Positions 11,410 to 22,923 are shown, counted from the first letter of the stretch. The stretch is DNA of 64,000 bases from Verticillium longisporum (GCA_019188255.1 JAETXT010000006.1:4092001-4156000); one strand, 5' to 3'. The notes: generated by a model from the sequence alone, not told the origin. Translations and numbers: made by a program.

Positions 11410-12417
11410 CTACATGACAACAGTGGTGCCTCCATTTGCCATGCCGTCGAATAACTTCACCAGTCCCATGGCCGCTCCAGCCGCGGCTCCGCCCACGACG
11501 ACCATCTCGAGACCACCCTTGACGGCCTCCCACACGCACCTGCCGCCGTGCCATCCACTGACGGCACACGTCTTGACGTATCCAAAAGCAAACAGCGCAA
11601 CGACCATGACGGCCACGGAGATCCACAGCGCGAGGTCGACCTGGCCCTCGCCGACGAAGAAGTACGGGAACAGCGGGATGAGGCCACCAAAGAGGTAGCC
11701 GGCGGCAATGGTCAGGGCGGAGACGGCGGCGCGGTTCGAGGCGGGCTCCTGCTCGCAGTGCTGGAACTGCATGAGGAAGTCGACCTGGCGCGGCGAGCGG
11801 GCGAGGTGGGCGGAGAGGTCGTCGAGGGTCTGGGCGGGCAGGTCGTAGGGCTCAAAGACTTCGAGCACGGCGGCGCGGACGTGGTCGCCGTCTTGCTCGA
11901 TGCTGCGGACGCACTCGGCCCTGGTTTCCCTGTACGAGGCGCTGTTGGGTGTGTGTTAGTTGGAGCTGTTGTGTTTTGTTGTTGGGGTAGCGAGAGGAGG
12001 GTAGGGAAATGCGCGAGTGCGAGGGGACAGAGAGGAACTTTGAACTTACGCTTCGCTCTTGGCTCCGAGGTAGCCGCCAAGGCCCATGGAGATGGCGCCG
12101 GCGATGAGCTCGGCGAGGCCGCCGTAGACGACGACCTTGGTCTGGCCGAGGGCGGAGAGGCCCGCCGTCAGGGCGAAGGGGACGGTGAGTCCATCTGAGA
12201 GGCCAATGGTGGCATCTGAGATGATGCGAGCATCGAGGCGGAATGGCCGTGTTGGCTCCTGCTGCTCAATGGAGGATGTCTTGGATTTGGTGGTTGTGAG
12301 CAGAGGTTGACGCTCAGGGTCGGTGTTGTCAACGGCTGTGTCGTCCGACGCGGCGCTGCTAGAGCCACGGCGCTTCGCGCGGCCGAATATGAGATTCTTG
12401 ACTGCCACGATCGACAT
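11410..12417 (-). CDS. CCC1: CCC1/VIT1-family vacuolar iron/manganese transporter
   Basis: Exons 12417-12050 and 11941-11410 encode 299 aa. After a ~60-residue hydrophilic N-terminus, DARIISDATIGLSDGLTVPF and FALTAGLSALG form the hallmark first membrane helix of the VIT1/CCC1 family, followed by a second helix (VVVYGGLAELIAGAISMGL), GGYLGAKSE, a cytosolic metal-binding helical domain containing ECVRSIEQD and HCEQEPASNRAA, then three more helices. The protein is expected to load Fe2+ and Mn2+ into the vacuole by proton antiport. The splice CAG|CGCC after GAAGC restores SEAASYRETRAE. Regulation by iron-responsive CCAAT/HapX factors is known in other fungi but not shown by this sequence. Confidence 0.92.
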
Positions 12418-13069
12418 GGTGTGTGAATGTGGGTTTGTGACAGAGAGCTAGAATGACTAGAAAAGGAAGGGAGGTAGAGGGTGAGCGACGTTTCTGTGTG
12501 CTGTCGTCTTCGTGATGATCAAATGGGATTGTACCGGAACCAGGAGGGGGAAGGTTACCAGAAGCTTTATAGAGTCAATGGAAGAATCAGAAAGATATTC
12601 TGCAGGACCCGTCTTCAAGTTTATTGACCTTACTTCCCTTGCTTTACAAAAAACAGTAGAGGTGGATGTCGGTGTTGAGGGATAGGTCAAAGGCGGTAAT
12701 CAGCATTATACGAACTGTGATTGGTCAATGGCCGTCAAAAAGGGAAACGGCCAACTTGTGGTCCTCTTCCCCCCCAAGCGCCCTGTCGTAGTCAGTGAGA
12801 CTGCAGCAATTTAGGGGTCTAACAAGGGGACTGACTCCATTTTCACCCCTCCTGCGAGCCTGAGGTCTGTACATGTAGGCCTCCAACAAGGTCGCCACCC
12901 AGGCAGAGATCCACGGCCTTCTGCGTATTACCATCCAGGCCATTTGCGTAATACAAAAGGTGCCGACCAAACCCGGGCCTTCAACTCTGTAATCAAAGAT
13001 AAAGTCGACACATCATCGAGAAAGGGCCATAAAATAACGCTCGTCATCTGCCCATATACATCCTTCATC
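12418..13069. other. Divergent intergenic region
   Basis: Upstream of CCC1 (minus) and of the small gene at 13070 (plus). No further gene or repeat recognised. Confidence 0.45.
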
Positions 13070-13300
13070 ATGGGACTCCCACTCAACAACACCCCGGCCA
13101 AAGACACTGAGTCAAGCTCCACTGGTAACGGCCACGGAGCCACGACAACCGAACGGCACACAACTCCCATCGCTTCAGGAGCTGGAGTGAACACAGGCGC
13201 AGGAACGGCGCGTCCCAAGACGGACGCCGAAAAAGAGGCTGACCGACTTTATGAGGAGGCCATGGAAGAAGAGTACGCCAAGCGCGATGGCGGCGCCTAG
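13070..13300 (+). CDS. Small hydrophilic protein, 76 aa
   Basis: An ATG at 13070 opens a 76-codon frame. The N-terminal half is Gly/Thr/Ser-rich and probably disordered; the C-terminus is a charged helix, DAEKEADRLYEEAMEEEYAK, ending RDGGA. This type of short acidic C-terminal helix occurs in uncharacterised small fungal proteins; no function can be assigned. The frame extends further upstream but without a better ATG context. Confidence is moderate because the gene is short and unspliced. Confidence 0.5.
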   Translation: MGLPLNNTPAKDTESSSTGNGHGATTTERHTTPIASGAGVNTGAGTARPKTDAEKEADRLYEEAMEEEYAKRDGGA

Positions 13301-13705
13301 GACTTCCACCACTTGATCTCACACACACGCACACACACATGGACAAAACTCATCTCTTCGCCAGCGCTGGATCCGGCTCATCATGTTTGCAGGGGAGGCA
13401 CAAAACCCATACCACACTGTTTCATACTACTTATTCTCCAATACCATAGACCACGTGAAACATGCGAAGAAGCCCTCAATGGCAGCCTAGCATTGCCACC
13501 TAGAACATCGTGCTCAGCGTGTCCTGACGTCAATTCTCAGGAGTGCTATTGAGAAGTTGTCACCCTATTCTGCATCAGCGAAAGCCTATTAGGTTCGATT
13601 TCTATTACATTGTACTCGTTACGTTGCGTTCATGGGCATGTCGGTCCATGGCCCGTAGGCCCCGAGCCACTTTTATATCTGTCTTGTCCCTCCTCACAAG
13701 TCGCT
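13301..13705. other. Convergent intergenic region
   Basis: Between the 76-aa gene and the 3' end of RAD10. A CA-dinucleotide tract lies at about 13319-13339. Nothing else supported. Confidence 0.45.
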
Positions 13706-15000
13706 TCACCCGCCGTCACGTAACCTTGCCAGCGCCGCTGCTATCCCATCATTGAGCTCCTCTGGCACACGGCTGCTGGCCGCAGACTCTGTTCTCTGTG
13801 AAGCCTCTGCTCTCGCCGTGATTTTTGATTCCTCAATGGCGGCGGCGATCATTGCATCCTCGTCGTCTTCGTCGGCCGCGGCAGCAGGCCGCTGGGCCCC
13901 TGATTTTTCCCTTGCGGATGCTTCGCCGCTAGGAACCGCCTCGACGGGCGGGGTGTCTGCGGATGCGCCACCCATCGAAGACATCTCGCGCAGCGGGACA
14001 CGCCCAATGGGACGAGCCTGGTCGAGCCGCGATGGCGTCCTGTCCTCCGTGCTCTCGTCATGGACGAGCTTGCGCTTGGCAGCCTTCTTGGCCCTGAACG
14101 GCTCGTCAACCGCAGCGATCCACTTGTTCACCTTGATGGTTCCCCATCCAGCAATGACGCCAATCTGCTCGGCGTCGGCGTTGACAGCGTCTTTCAGACT
14201 GCCAAACGTACTCACGAGCGCAATGGCATCCGCCTTGTTCACGCTCCTGGGCACAGTCACAAAGTCGACGAGCTTCTCCGCGTAGCTGGAGGACTGCTGG
14301 CCGCGAATGGCGCTAAAGTTGGCGTGCTCGTATGATTTGTACAGCTCGAGATAGCGGGCGGCCTCGGCGGCGGACCAGCACAGTATGACAGTCACGTTGC
14401 TGACCAGCGAAGTCTTGGACAGTTCGCGCAGGGAGTCTTCGTGGTTTGGGATATCGACCATGGCAAGGATGATGCGCAGGTTGTATTTCCCTTGCAGGTT
14501 TCGTATCCGTTGATAAATGTATTCGGGGTGCAGGCGGTGATATTTCAGGCTGCAGCACAGACTTGTCAGCACGTAGGACAGCAGTAGTGGGAGGTTGATC
14601 GGTGTCCGTACCTCAGGAAGAGCGCACAGGTGGTCAAGCCGAGCACAAAGTCGGCTGGAATATCGCTGTATTCCCATGGAAGCGACCGCAGAGACGCGAG
14701 GACCGGGTTTCCCCTCTGGCGGGGCGACACCTGGATCGCAGAACCAGAAGACCGCTTTGGCAGGGCTTGTGGCGTCGGCTGCACCACTTTGCCGCCAGAG
14801 GCAGACGCAGACGCACTCACCGGCGGTGCCTTGTCGAGTCTCTGAGGTGTCGGTTGCTGGATCCTGGGCGCGCCTTGTTGTCGTGCTGCCTGTGGTTTCG
14901 GTGGTGGCGGCGGTGGGTGCGGCCGTGAACTGCTCGAGTCGGACGCTGCGAGCGCCGCCAGGAAGTCGGCGTCCGCCCCAAAGTCGTCGTCCGCAGGCAT
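13706..15000 (-). CDS. RAD10: DNA excision repair protein RAD10/ERCC1 (Swi10)
   Basis: Exons 15000-14612 and 14549-13706 encode 410 aa; the splice joins CTG-AG to CCTGAAA, restoring LFLSLKYHRLHPEYIYQRI. The first ~85 residues are a Pro/Ser/Ala-rich linker. The central nuclease-like, catalytically inactive domain starts at SSGSAIQVSPRQRGNPVL and continues through LPWEYSDIPADFVLG and LRIILAMVDIPNHEDSLREL. The tandem helix-hairpin-helix domain follows (VPRSVNKADAIALVSTFGS). A fungal-type C-terminal tail is acidic and disordered. ERCC1 is the non-catalytic partner of the XPF/Rad1 nuclease for 5' incision in nucleotide excision repair and single-strand annealing, acting in the nucleus. Confidence 0.95.
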
Positions 15001-15454
15001 TGCTTCAAGACGGAAACGCGGTCAACGCTCGGCTGTCGGCATGAAGCTGTGCTTCAGAGGTCAGCCTTCGGATGGACAGACATGCGACCGTCACGTCGGT
15101 GGATCGGGTGTTCGACAACATGCGTCATAGCTTAACTGCGTCTCCAACCATGTAGATCCGTCACGCTCACAATCGGCTGGTCCGTGCATTCGTAAATCAA
15201 GCCGCCATGTACCATCATACATGCCTTATGCAAACCATCGCGCCGACGATATTTGGTTGTTATGGATGAGCTGGTGTTGTGGACTATCACCCATTCACAC
15301 CAGTAAGGCATTTCGCGATCACCAAAACGGCTATTCTCTGTTTGAACACCCAAGAGCTAATTAAAATGGCTATGGCATTAAAGTCGTGGTCTACCAACGT
15401 CATATATTACAAATTCAGCATTTTCGCGTTCTAGTCTCCATCGCCAACCTTCGG
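15001..15454. other. Intergenic region between two minus-strand genes
   Basis: Upstream region of RAD10. No reading frame or RNA gene recognised. Confidence 0.45.
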
Positions 15455-16690
15455 TTAAGGCAAAGACGAAGTATTGCTTCGGGACCAAGACTCCCCAGAT
15501 AGGGAATCATGAAGGGAATACAATGCGCCGAGCCATGTGTCGAACATGGTTTCGACACCCTGGGGCTCGTCACGTTGTAAGCCCATCTCGAGCACCTGGT
15601 TGCGCAACCTCTCATAAGCCTCAATCATGACGAGGATTTGCAGCGCAGGTGCGTCGGGGCTGCCTCCAGGACGATCAAGCATGGCTGTCGCCAGCTCACG
15701 TGTCAAGAGGTCGACACAAAGCTGAAGCCCAAAGTTCCCTTGCGGCACGGATCGGCGCAACATTGTCGATACTCGATGGTGCAGTACGGAAGGCGGTCCT
15801 GGCGAGAACGACAAGGGCTTAAAGTAGATCGCCTCCTCGTCAAAGCCCACCAGAGTGCCGTCGTCCGAGGTGGGTGAATGGGCCTGTGTATTTCGACGCG
15901 GTGGTGGCACGGCAATGACATTGTGCGGTGGGACTTCCTCCGAGCTGTGTTGTCGCCTCGTTCCCGACGATGTCAGTCGTCGTTCGGAGCGTGGCGGAGG
16001 TTCCGAGTGACAGTCCGTGTATATAGAATCTGTATCACTGGGCTCGAGGAGAGCTTGGTACTGGGCCGCAATGCGGTCAACGCTCGTGACTTTGCTGGCA
16101 TCGGTGGAGTTTCTGCCGAATGAGCCTGCCTCCAGCTGGCCGATGGACGTGACCGGGGTCTTTGCCCGACGTTTGACGCTGGAAGCCGTCGAAGTTGAAG
16201 AGGTCGGAGAATTGGTACCAAAACTATTAAGAAGCGGCCGAGGAGGTGTGTTATTAATAGCGAGATGTTTGAATTCCGGTATGATCGTCGGTGTCTGCTC
16301 GACTTTGTTTGCGTCGGCTCGTTCCTGAAGAGGGCCAAGTCCTGGCAACGGTGACGATGAGTCCATCGCCAACATGCCGCTCCGCCGTAGGTACTCTTGC
16401 CATTTGGCATCACTCAGATCTGGCGGCACGCGGGGAGACGAAGCGATGGGTTGTGTTGTCTGCTGTACCACAGGATTGGCACCAGCCTTGAAACTTAACG
16501 ACAGGTTGCTGGAGGCTGACCGCCGGGAAGGGTTCTTTTGGAGCCTCTTTCTCATTTTCTCGGGCTTGGCCTGTTGGAGACCGGGCGAGGCTGATGGTGC
16601 AGCTGAGCGGTCTGTAGGTATGCGTGTGCGATCCATTGATGATCGTTGGGCGGACGAGCTGGTACGCAGGGATAGCTGAGCTGCTGACAT
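15455..16690 (-). CDS. Uncharacterised conserved-looking fungal protein, 411 aa
   Basis: A single uninterrupted exon from ATG 16690. The first ~290 residues are Ser/Pro/Arg-rich and probably disordered, with a possible basic nuclear-localisation cluster (KMRKRLQKNPSRRS). The C-terminal ~110 residues look folded and helical (LQLCVDLLTRELATAM, LQILVMIEAYERLRNQVLEM, VETMFDTWLGALYSLHDSL). The short motif PPDLSDAKWQEYLRRSGML near residue 90 also looks structured. No domain recognised and no function proposed. It is in the same orientation as RAD10, with 454 bases between them. Confidence 0.72.
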   Translation of the reverse strand: MSAAQLSLRTSSSAQRSSMDRTRIPTDRSAAPSASPGLQQAKPEKMRKRLQKNPSRRSASSNLSLSFKAGANPVVQQTTQPIASSPRVPPDLSDAKWQEYLRRSGMLAMDSSSPLPGLGPLQERADANKVEQTPTIIPEFKHLAINNTPPRPLLNSFGTNSPTSSTSTASSVKRRAKTPVTSIGQLEAGSFGRNSTDASKVTSVDRIAAQYQALLEPSDTDSIYTDCHSEPPPRSERRLTSSGTRRQHSSEEVPPHNVIAVPPPRRNTQAHSPTSDDGTLVGFDEEAIYFKPLSFSPGPPSVLHHRVSTMLRRSVPQGNFGLQLCVDLLTRELATAMLDRPGGSPDAPALQILVMIEAYERLRNQVLEMGLQRDEPQGVETMFDTWLGALYSLHDSLSGESWSRSNTSSLP

Positions 16691-18683
16691 TGTGACATGG
16701 GGTGTTTACGACGGCAGAGCAATGGTCTTTGCGCCATTGTGGAGGTTTTGGCATTATAAACGAGACTGGCGACATGTGAAGCAAACGACGACCTATGACG
16801 TTCGTCGACGTGTGCTACAGTCTGGGGAAGGGTCTTGGGTCCAGGGGTCATGAAAACAGGATTCACCCTGCAATGCCCTGGTGTCAGCCAACTCGGCTCA
16901 CCTCACCACTTCGCAAAGCCAACTCTACACGGCTGTGCATGCGGCGGGGTATAATGCTTCCTCCTTCATCCACTCAACTGTGGATGGGCCTGTACAGTTG
17001 AGGGCAATAGGTAGTTACCGGGAGCCGGCACACTTGTGCGCCTCGTTCGAAATGGGAAAGGTGAGGCTCGCGAGCCAGCTTCCCTGGGAGGGCGAAGCAA
17101 TCAGGGCGGGCGTGCATATGGAATGACCAACGAATGATGGTGGTGGATGAAAGTTGACGGGGTTCATCTGGGCCAGGTTTTGGCCTGCAGACTGCAACCT
17201 TCAAGCCACGCAGCCTGTCAAGCTGACGCCAGGGGGCTTGAGGCCCACGTCATTGTTTTCCAATCGTCACGTGGCTCAAACCAAACAGGACTGTCAATTG
17301 CGAGCCTGGCCATGCTTGGCACATCTGGGTATCAATCATCCTCCCTCGGGAGGTGCCTAGTGATGATCGTCTTGTCCTGCCCAGATGCCTTATGTCGATT
17401 GGGCCAGGCCAAAGATATTCAGGACCCAGTACGGATATCAATCATCGGTACCTGTCCCGGGGCATTGCTTCCCCTGGCTGGCGGTTCTCCACTGTCAACT
17501 TCCCATACATAGCACCTCGGCAAGGACGCTCACCTTCACAGCCGACCCTATGGATTGTTGAAAACCAAAGCTTCGATATGGCTTCTAGAAGAGTGCTCCT
17601 CCCCCGTGACGCTTTCTAGACATTGTCCTTCAGATAGCTCTTTTTCTGTTGGACACAGCTAGGTTCGATGCATGCTCCTCGGCACATTTCTCCGACCGGC
17701 ACACCGGCAACAGGTCAATCTATTTCTCGCCGTTGTCCTTTTCCGCCAGTAACTCTTGGCCCTTGGCTGCATTACAGTATCTCGTGATTCGATTTCTTCA
17801 TTACCCATTTTACCTATGTTGAGCATTCGCTTTTGATGAACATGCATATAGAATGCCGCTGGTCGAGACAGGAGACGAAGTGACGAGGAAGCATTCATCG
17901 CGTCCTAAAGACATTCCCGACTGACCCTTGCCTCGGCCTCTCAACTTCAATCCTGTTGTTACAGCGACTCGTTCTGTCAGACACCTTGATCAGACGACCA
18001 GAAAAAAGGCGTCGGCATAGGAAGACGGTCGGGAGACAAAATAACATGGCGTGTACGAGCGGCATCGACTCCGCGCGTCGTGGGTTCCAGGCCATCGGGC
18101 TGAGGTGCTAGACCATGGCTTGGGTAGCGCAATGAGCGCAATGCGATAATTTGTCCCTCCCACTCAACTGTATCCGTCGCGTCTCGCACTCCCCTAGCGC
18201 CCCGAACGCCCTGTCCATCTCAGCAGCCGACGGATAATTTCTCCATCAATCAGAACCTTTTCCCGATGGTAGTAGCCGGACCCGGCACGGACAAGCGTCT
18301 CTCTCACCAGTCTCGAGGTCGCCAAAGCCGTCCTGCCCACTAATCCCCACTTCGACCCCTCCTGGTTACCCCTCCCCCTCTATTACATGCAGCATCAATT
18401 GGCACGCTCCAAGGCGCCGTCACGTAGCCGTGGCCCCTTGTTGATCCCTGCCGTTCCGCATGGCGCGTCCTGGCTCGGGGTAAAGCACCCTGACGAACCG
18501 ATCTCTAGACGCGGGGTGAGTCTGCAATGAGCGAGCAGAACGAGGATGAAAAAGTAGGCACGCAAGGTATATAACTTCCCTCGCCCACGCCTCACTTTGG
18601 GCCATTGTCACCTTTGTTTGTCTATCACACCCACCTCCTTCACGCCCTCTCCTTTCCCTCTCCCCCGCCACACGACTGCCAAT
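16691..18683. other. Long intergenic region (about 2 kb)
   Basis: Divergent promoter space between the 411-aa gene and the dehydratase gene. Only short frames without family features. A near-perfect inverted pair, CATCTGGG (about 17323-17330) and CCCAGATG (about 17381-17388), flanks a further palindromic CCTCCCTCGGGAGG. No tRNA-like cloverleaf was recognised. Confidence 0.45.
18568..18574 (+). promoter_or_regulatory. TATA-like element before the dehydratase gene
   Basis: TATATAA sits 110 bases before the ATG at 18684, followed by a pyrimidine-rich leader. Position and sequence fit a core promoter; not tested. Confidence 0.35.
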
Positions 18684-20121
18684 ATGGTCCAAGAAATCAC
18701 CATCACCGGGTGGAGCACCCGCGATGTGAGGTTCCCAACCTCGCTCGACAAGACCGGATCCGACGCCATGAACGCTGCCGGCGACTACTCCGCCGCCTAC
18801 TGTGTCCTCGAGACTGACTCCGAGTACAGCGGCCACGGCATGGTGAGTGCCCCCTCCATCTCGACATTCTTATTGTTTGTCCCGCATCGCTTCCGATTCC
18901 CTGATTGACAATCTTACTCAACAGACCTTCACAATTGGTCGCGGCAACGACATCGTCTGCACAGCAATTGACTACCTCGGTGACCGCATCAAGGGCAGGA
19001 CCCTTTCATCTCTGGTCGCCAACTGGGGCGAGACTTGGAGGTACCTGGTCAACGACAGCCAGCTCCGATGGATCGGCCCTGAGAAGGGTGTCATTCACCT
19101 GGCTCTTGGCTCCGTTGTCAACGCCATTTGGGATCTTTGGGCCAAGGTCCTCGGCAAGCCCGTCTGGCGCATCGTCGCCGACATGACCCCGGAGGAGTTT
19201 GTCCAGTGCATCGACTTCCGCTACATCACCGACGCCATCACGCCCGAGGAGGCCATCGCCCTCCTCAAGGAGCAAGAGGGCGGCAAGGCCCAGCGCATCA
19301 AGGATGCCGAGAACAACCGCGCCGTCCCCGCCTACACCACCAGCGCCGGCTGGCTCGGCTACGGAGAGGACAAGATGAAGGGCTTGCTGCAGGAGACCCT
19401 GAGCAAGGGTTACAGGCATTTCAAGCTCAAGGTCGGCAGCAACGTTGAGCAGGATAAGAAGAGGTTGACCATTGCGCGCGACGTCATTGGGTACGACAAG
19501 GGCAACATTCTCATGGTCGACGCCAACCAGGTCTGGTCGGTGCCCGAGGCCATTGCCTACATGAAGGAGCTCAAGGAGTTCAAGCCCTGGTTCATCGAGG
19601 AGCCCACCTCCCCTGACGACATTCTCGGCCACAAGGCCGTCCGCGAGGCCCTTAAGCCCTACAACATTGGTGTCGCCACGGGCGAGATGTGCCAGAACCG
19701 TGTCGTCTTCAAGCAGCTCCTCATGGCTGGTGCCATTGACGTGTGCCAGATCGACGCTTGCCGCATGGGCGGTGTCAACGAAGTCCTCGCCGTCCTCCTG
19801 ATGGCCAAGAAGTTCAACGTGCCCATCGTGCCCCACTCCGGCGGTGTCGGCCTGCCCGAGTACACCCAGCACCTCAGCACCATCGACTACGTCGTCGTTA
19901 GCGGCAAGCTCTCTGTGCTCGAGTACGTCGACCACCTTCACGAGCACTTCCTCCACCCCTCGGTCATCAAGGACGGCTACTACCAGACGCCCACCGAGGC
20001 CGGCTACAGCGTCGAGATGAAGCCCGAGAGCATGGACCAGTACACGTATCCCGGCAAGGAGGGCGTCAGCTGGTGGAGGAGCGAGGAGGCCAGGCCCATC
20101 ATCGAGGGCGTCAAGATCTGA
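18684..20121 (+). CDS. Enolase-superfamily sugar-acid dehydratase (ENOSF1/L-fuconate dehydratase-like)
   Basis: Exons 18684-18842 and 18925-20121 encode 451 aa. The mandelate-racemase-like fold is complete: N-terminal capping domain (EITITGWSTRDVRFPTS), the KxK acid/base motif in HFKLKVGS (about residue 220), metal ligands in MVDANQVW, FIEEPTSPDD and ATGEMCQNR, and the catalytic His in PHSGGVGLPEY. Length and motifs fit the ENOSF1 group, which dehydrates L-fuconate-like acids to 2-keto-3-deoxy acids. No sugar-acid dehydrogenase or aldolase gene lies next to it, so the pathway is not clustered. The substrate is inferred from the family, not shown. No frame errors. Codon use is strongly biased to C/G third positions, suggesting good expression. 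Confidence 0.92.
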
Positions 20122-21068
20122 GCGGAACATGTGCTGCTCAAGGGGTCAAGCGGGAAACGCTTGTCCGCAGGGCAACGATGGCATCCTGTATGGCTGAGAT
20201 AATCCAGTCATCCTTTGTGTGTACCGGGTAGCAAGACCTGTCTGCCCGTGGCTGCAAGGAGGAGTATCGCAAGGGGTCTGGTCGATGAAGAATGACCAGT
20301 CCGCAGGGCAACGATGGCATCCTGCATAGCCCGTCTCGACGGCTATCCGACCATATCACGTCGCGTCGGCCAGATTGCTGGCCGTGGGGGTCTGACAAAG
20401 AGTCAGTCCGCAGGGCAACGATGGCATCCTGTATGGCTCACCATGTGGCCATCCCTACCGGTTGGGAAGAAGATATCCTGATGGACTCTTCTCACCTGGT
20501 GTAAGCACTGGGGGTGAAGTTTGTGGGAGAAGGGGGTTTGGCTGGGAGGGGGAAGCTATTCCGCAAGGCAACGATGGCATCTTGTATAGACTGAGCGTGA
20601 GCTCACTTTCTATCCCCGCGGCTATTCGTAATGCAAATATTAAAAAATTGATTCGCCAAGAGAAACCTTTCATTTCCTGTCGTGATTTCGGACCAGAGTG
20701 GCCAGGAGAGTGGAGCCCAAGTGCTCAAACCAGGGGTCCTTCGCCAGATCGGGGCACGGACCTGGTGTTGGTGCTGCGTCGAGAACCACCAGTGATCAGC
20801 GAGTGAGCACGTGTCCCCGTTCTCAAACGACGCTCGTACCGCATCTGGGACTTGAATTGACAAAGTAGTTTCTTGGCTTTGCCATCACATTTTTCTCTTT
20901 GAACTTCAGCAGCCGGCTGTTGGAAGGTCTACTTCTTCTTTTGTATTTCTGGTTGTCGTTTCCTCAGCGCGTCGGTCGGTGCGTTCTCTTCTTGTAGACC
21001 CGGAGCCTGACGGAACCGTACTTTCCCCTCCGACGTCACCTCGCCTCATCGACAGCACCACGTTCGAC
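20122..21068. other. Intergenic region carrying a four-copy repeat
   Basis: Between the dehydratase stop and the spermidine-synthase-like gene, same strand. The first ~470 bases hold four copies of a 32-nt repeat (separate entry); the remainder is the upstream region of the next gene. No coding region supported. Confidence 0.5.
20164..20591 (+). repeat. Four dispersed direct copies of a 32-nt repeat
   Basis: Copies at 20164-20195, 20300-20331, 20407-20438 and 20560-20591 share the core GGGCAACGATGGCATCCTG. The first three are identical over their first 25 bases; copy 2 differs by two bases near its end and copy 4 has three or four transitions. Spacings between starts are 136, 107 and 153 bases, and the spacers are not alike, so this is not a simple minisatellite. 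The array begins 43 bases past the dehydratase stop codon. Confidence 0.9.
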
Positions 21069-22923
21069 ATGGCCTCCAAACGAAAGACCGGAAAGGTTGA
21101 CGATCTCACGCCTCAGCCTGCGAGCCCCGAGCAATTCGAGAATGAGCTCAAGAGTCTAGCCTCTAAAGCCCAGAGGGACTCGGGAGAGTCCTGGATCCTT
21201 AAGCAACTCGCCCTCTATTTCAAGACGACTACTCTGCTCATCCTTGTGGCTGCCTACTCCAACGTGTCTTACCTGACTCTTTCGCCAGTTTATGGATCGA
21301 TCCCATCGTCGGTATGGCATTCCAAGGTCATCATGGGCGCAGCGTTTGCCGGATGGTCTGGAAACATCTGGCTCAACCGCGCACTGCCCATCAAACCCGC
21401 CCATCTCCTGCCCGTCATTGCCATGTGGATCCCCACGATCCAATTCTTCCTTTTCGGCTGGAGCAACACCTTCACAGCACACTATGGGCCTCTTGTGACT
21501 GAACTGCTCACTTTGTTTCCCCTGGTCGCCATATCCGCCGCCACCGTCGCCACAATGTTGGAGGATGCTGATCTCTCTTTCCTGCCCCAATTCTTCGCTG
21601 AGGCCGGGCCAGGCATCGCATCGTGGCTGATCCTCAAGCTTTTCGAGAACCTCACGGACGGCGTGATTCAGGCATTCATTGGGCAGGCCTTTTTCACGAC
21701 GCGAATCGGGCTTGAGCTTCTGCTGGGCGCTGCATATGCCTTGTTCGCGCCCTCAAACCTGATCGTGGTGTCCCTGCCAGCGCTGTACCACACAGCCATG
21801 CACAACTACCATGTCATGTCCCCTGCTGCCACCGTGGGCCTCAACTATACGCTGCAGGCTGACAATTGGATCCTGCTGGACCGCAAGGAGTCACTGACCG
21901 GCTACATTTCCGTCATCGAGAGCCTTGACAAGGGGTTCCGCGTCATGCGCTGTGATCACTCGCTCCTTGGAGGTGAATGGATGAAGGTCAGGCCTACAGA
22001 CCCTCGTGTGGCTGAGCCCATCTATGGGGTTTTTGTTATGCTCGAGGCCACCCGACTTGTCGAGGTTACAGCCCCCGTTCCTGACAATGAGGCCAAAGCT
22101 CTCGTCATGTAGGTCTCTCTTGGCCGCATGTCATAGTCCACGCTAATGAATAACAGTGGCCTGGGTATCGGAACGACGCCAGCGGCTCTTGTCGCGCATG
22201 GCATTGATACGACTGTCGTGGAGATTGATCCAGTGGTCCACGAGTTCGCTTCCAAGTATTTCCAACTGCCCAAGAACCATACAGCGGTTATCGACGATGC
22301 CGTCAGCTACACGGCCTCCCTTGTCAACGATGCGGAAGCTCAGTACGATTACATTGTTCACGATGTCTTCACCGGCGGCGCCGAGCCCATCCCTCTTTTC
22401 ACCCTGGAGTTCCTCCAGGGACTGAGCTCCTTACTGAAACCCGACGGCGTGATCGCCATTGTGAGTGATGAAACCCGCTGTCTGGCCCCCAAACACACAT
22501 GCTGACCAATCTGAGAACTACGCCGGCGACTTTGTTCACCCAGCTCCTAGGATCATCGTCAACACTATCAGGGAGGTGTTCCCTTCATGCCGCATCTTCC
22601 GCGAGTCGGCTGCTCCCGACGAAGAGACTTTGGCAAAGGACAAAAAGGATTTTACCAACATGGTCATCTTCTGCAAGAAGACTTCAGGTGACATCACGTT
22701 CAGGAGGCCCACAGAGAGCGACTATCTTGGCAGCAGGTCTCGGCGAGCGTATATGATGCCGCAGCACGAGGTGTTGGACGCCAACTTCAAACTCGGCGCC
22801 GAGGACGGCATCCTCAGGAACAACGACACGGCTAAGCTGGCGCAGTGGCACCAGAAGAGCGCACTGGGTCATTGGGAGGTCATGCGTACGGTGCTGGACC
22901 CCAAGATCTGGGAACTGTGGTGA
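21069..22923 (+). CDS. Membrane-anchored spermidine/spermine synthase-fold protein
   Basis: Exons 21069-22108, 22157-22460 and 22516-22923 encode 583 aa. A hydrophilic N-terminus (1-50) is followed by about seven or eight hydrophobic segments (about 50-245, e.g. TTTLLILVAAYSNVSYLTL and LLPVIAMWIPTIQFFLFGW). The C-terminal half carries the Rossmann-like aminopropyltransferase/methyltransferase fold: ALVIGLGIGTTPAALVAHG is the nucleotide-binding glycine loop, VEIDPVVHEFA the acidic turn, and YDYIVHDVFTGGAEPIPLF the following strand. Fusion of a membrane domain to a SpeE-like domain is known in fungi and bacteria, but the reaction is unproven; true spermidine synthases are soluble. Introns are short (48 and 55 nt). 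No frame errors. Confidence 0.85.

Noticed and set aside
17640..17700. tRNA-like B-box (GGTTCGATGC)
   Set aside because: No matching A-box, acceptor stem or anticodon arm could be folded around it.
19006..20130. A 374-codon minus-strand frame antisense to the dehydratase
   Set aside because: Composition artefact (Leu/Val/Asp/Gly-rich) of the highly biased sense codons; no family features.
20164..20591. CRISPR-like array (repeats with unlike spacers)
   Set aside because: Only four copies with irregular spacers of 75-121 nt, partly diverged, in a eukaryotic genome with no cas genes.
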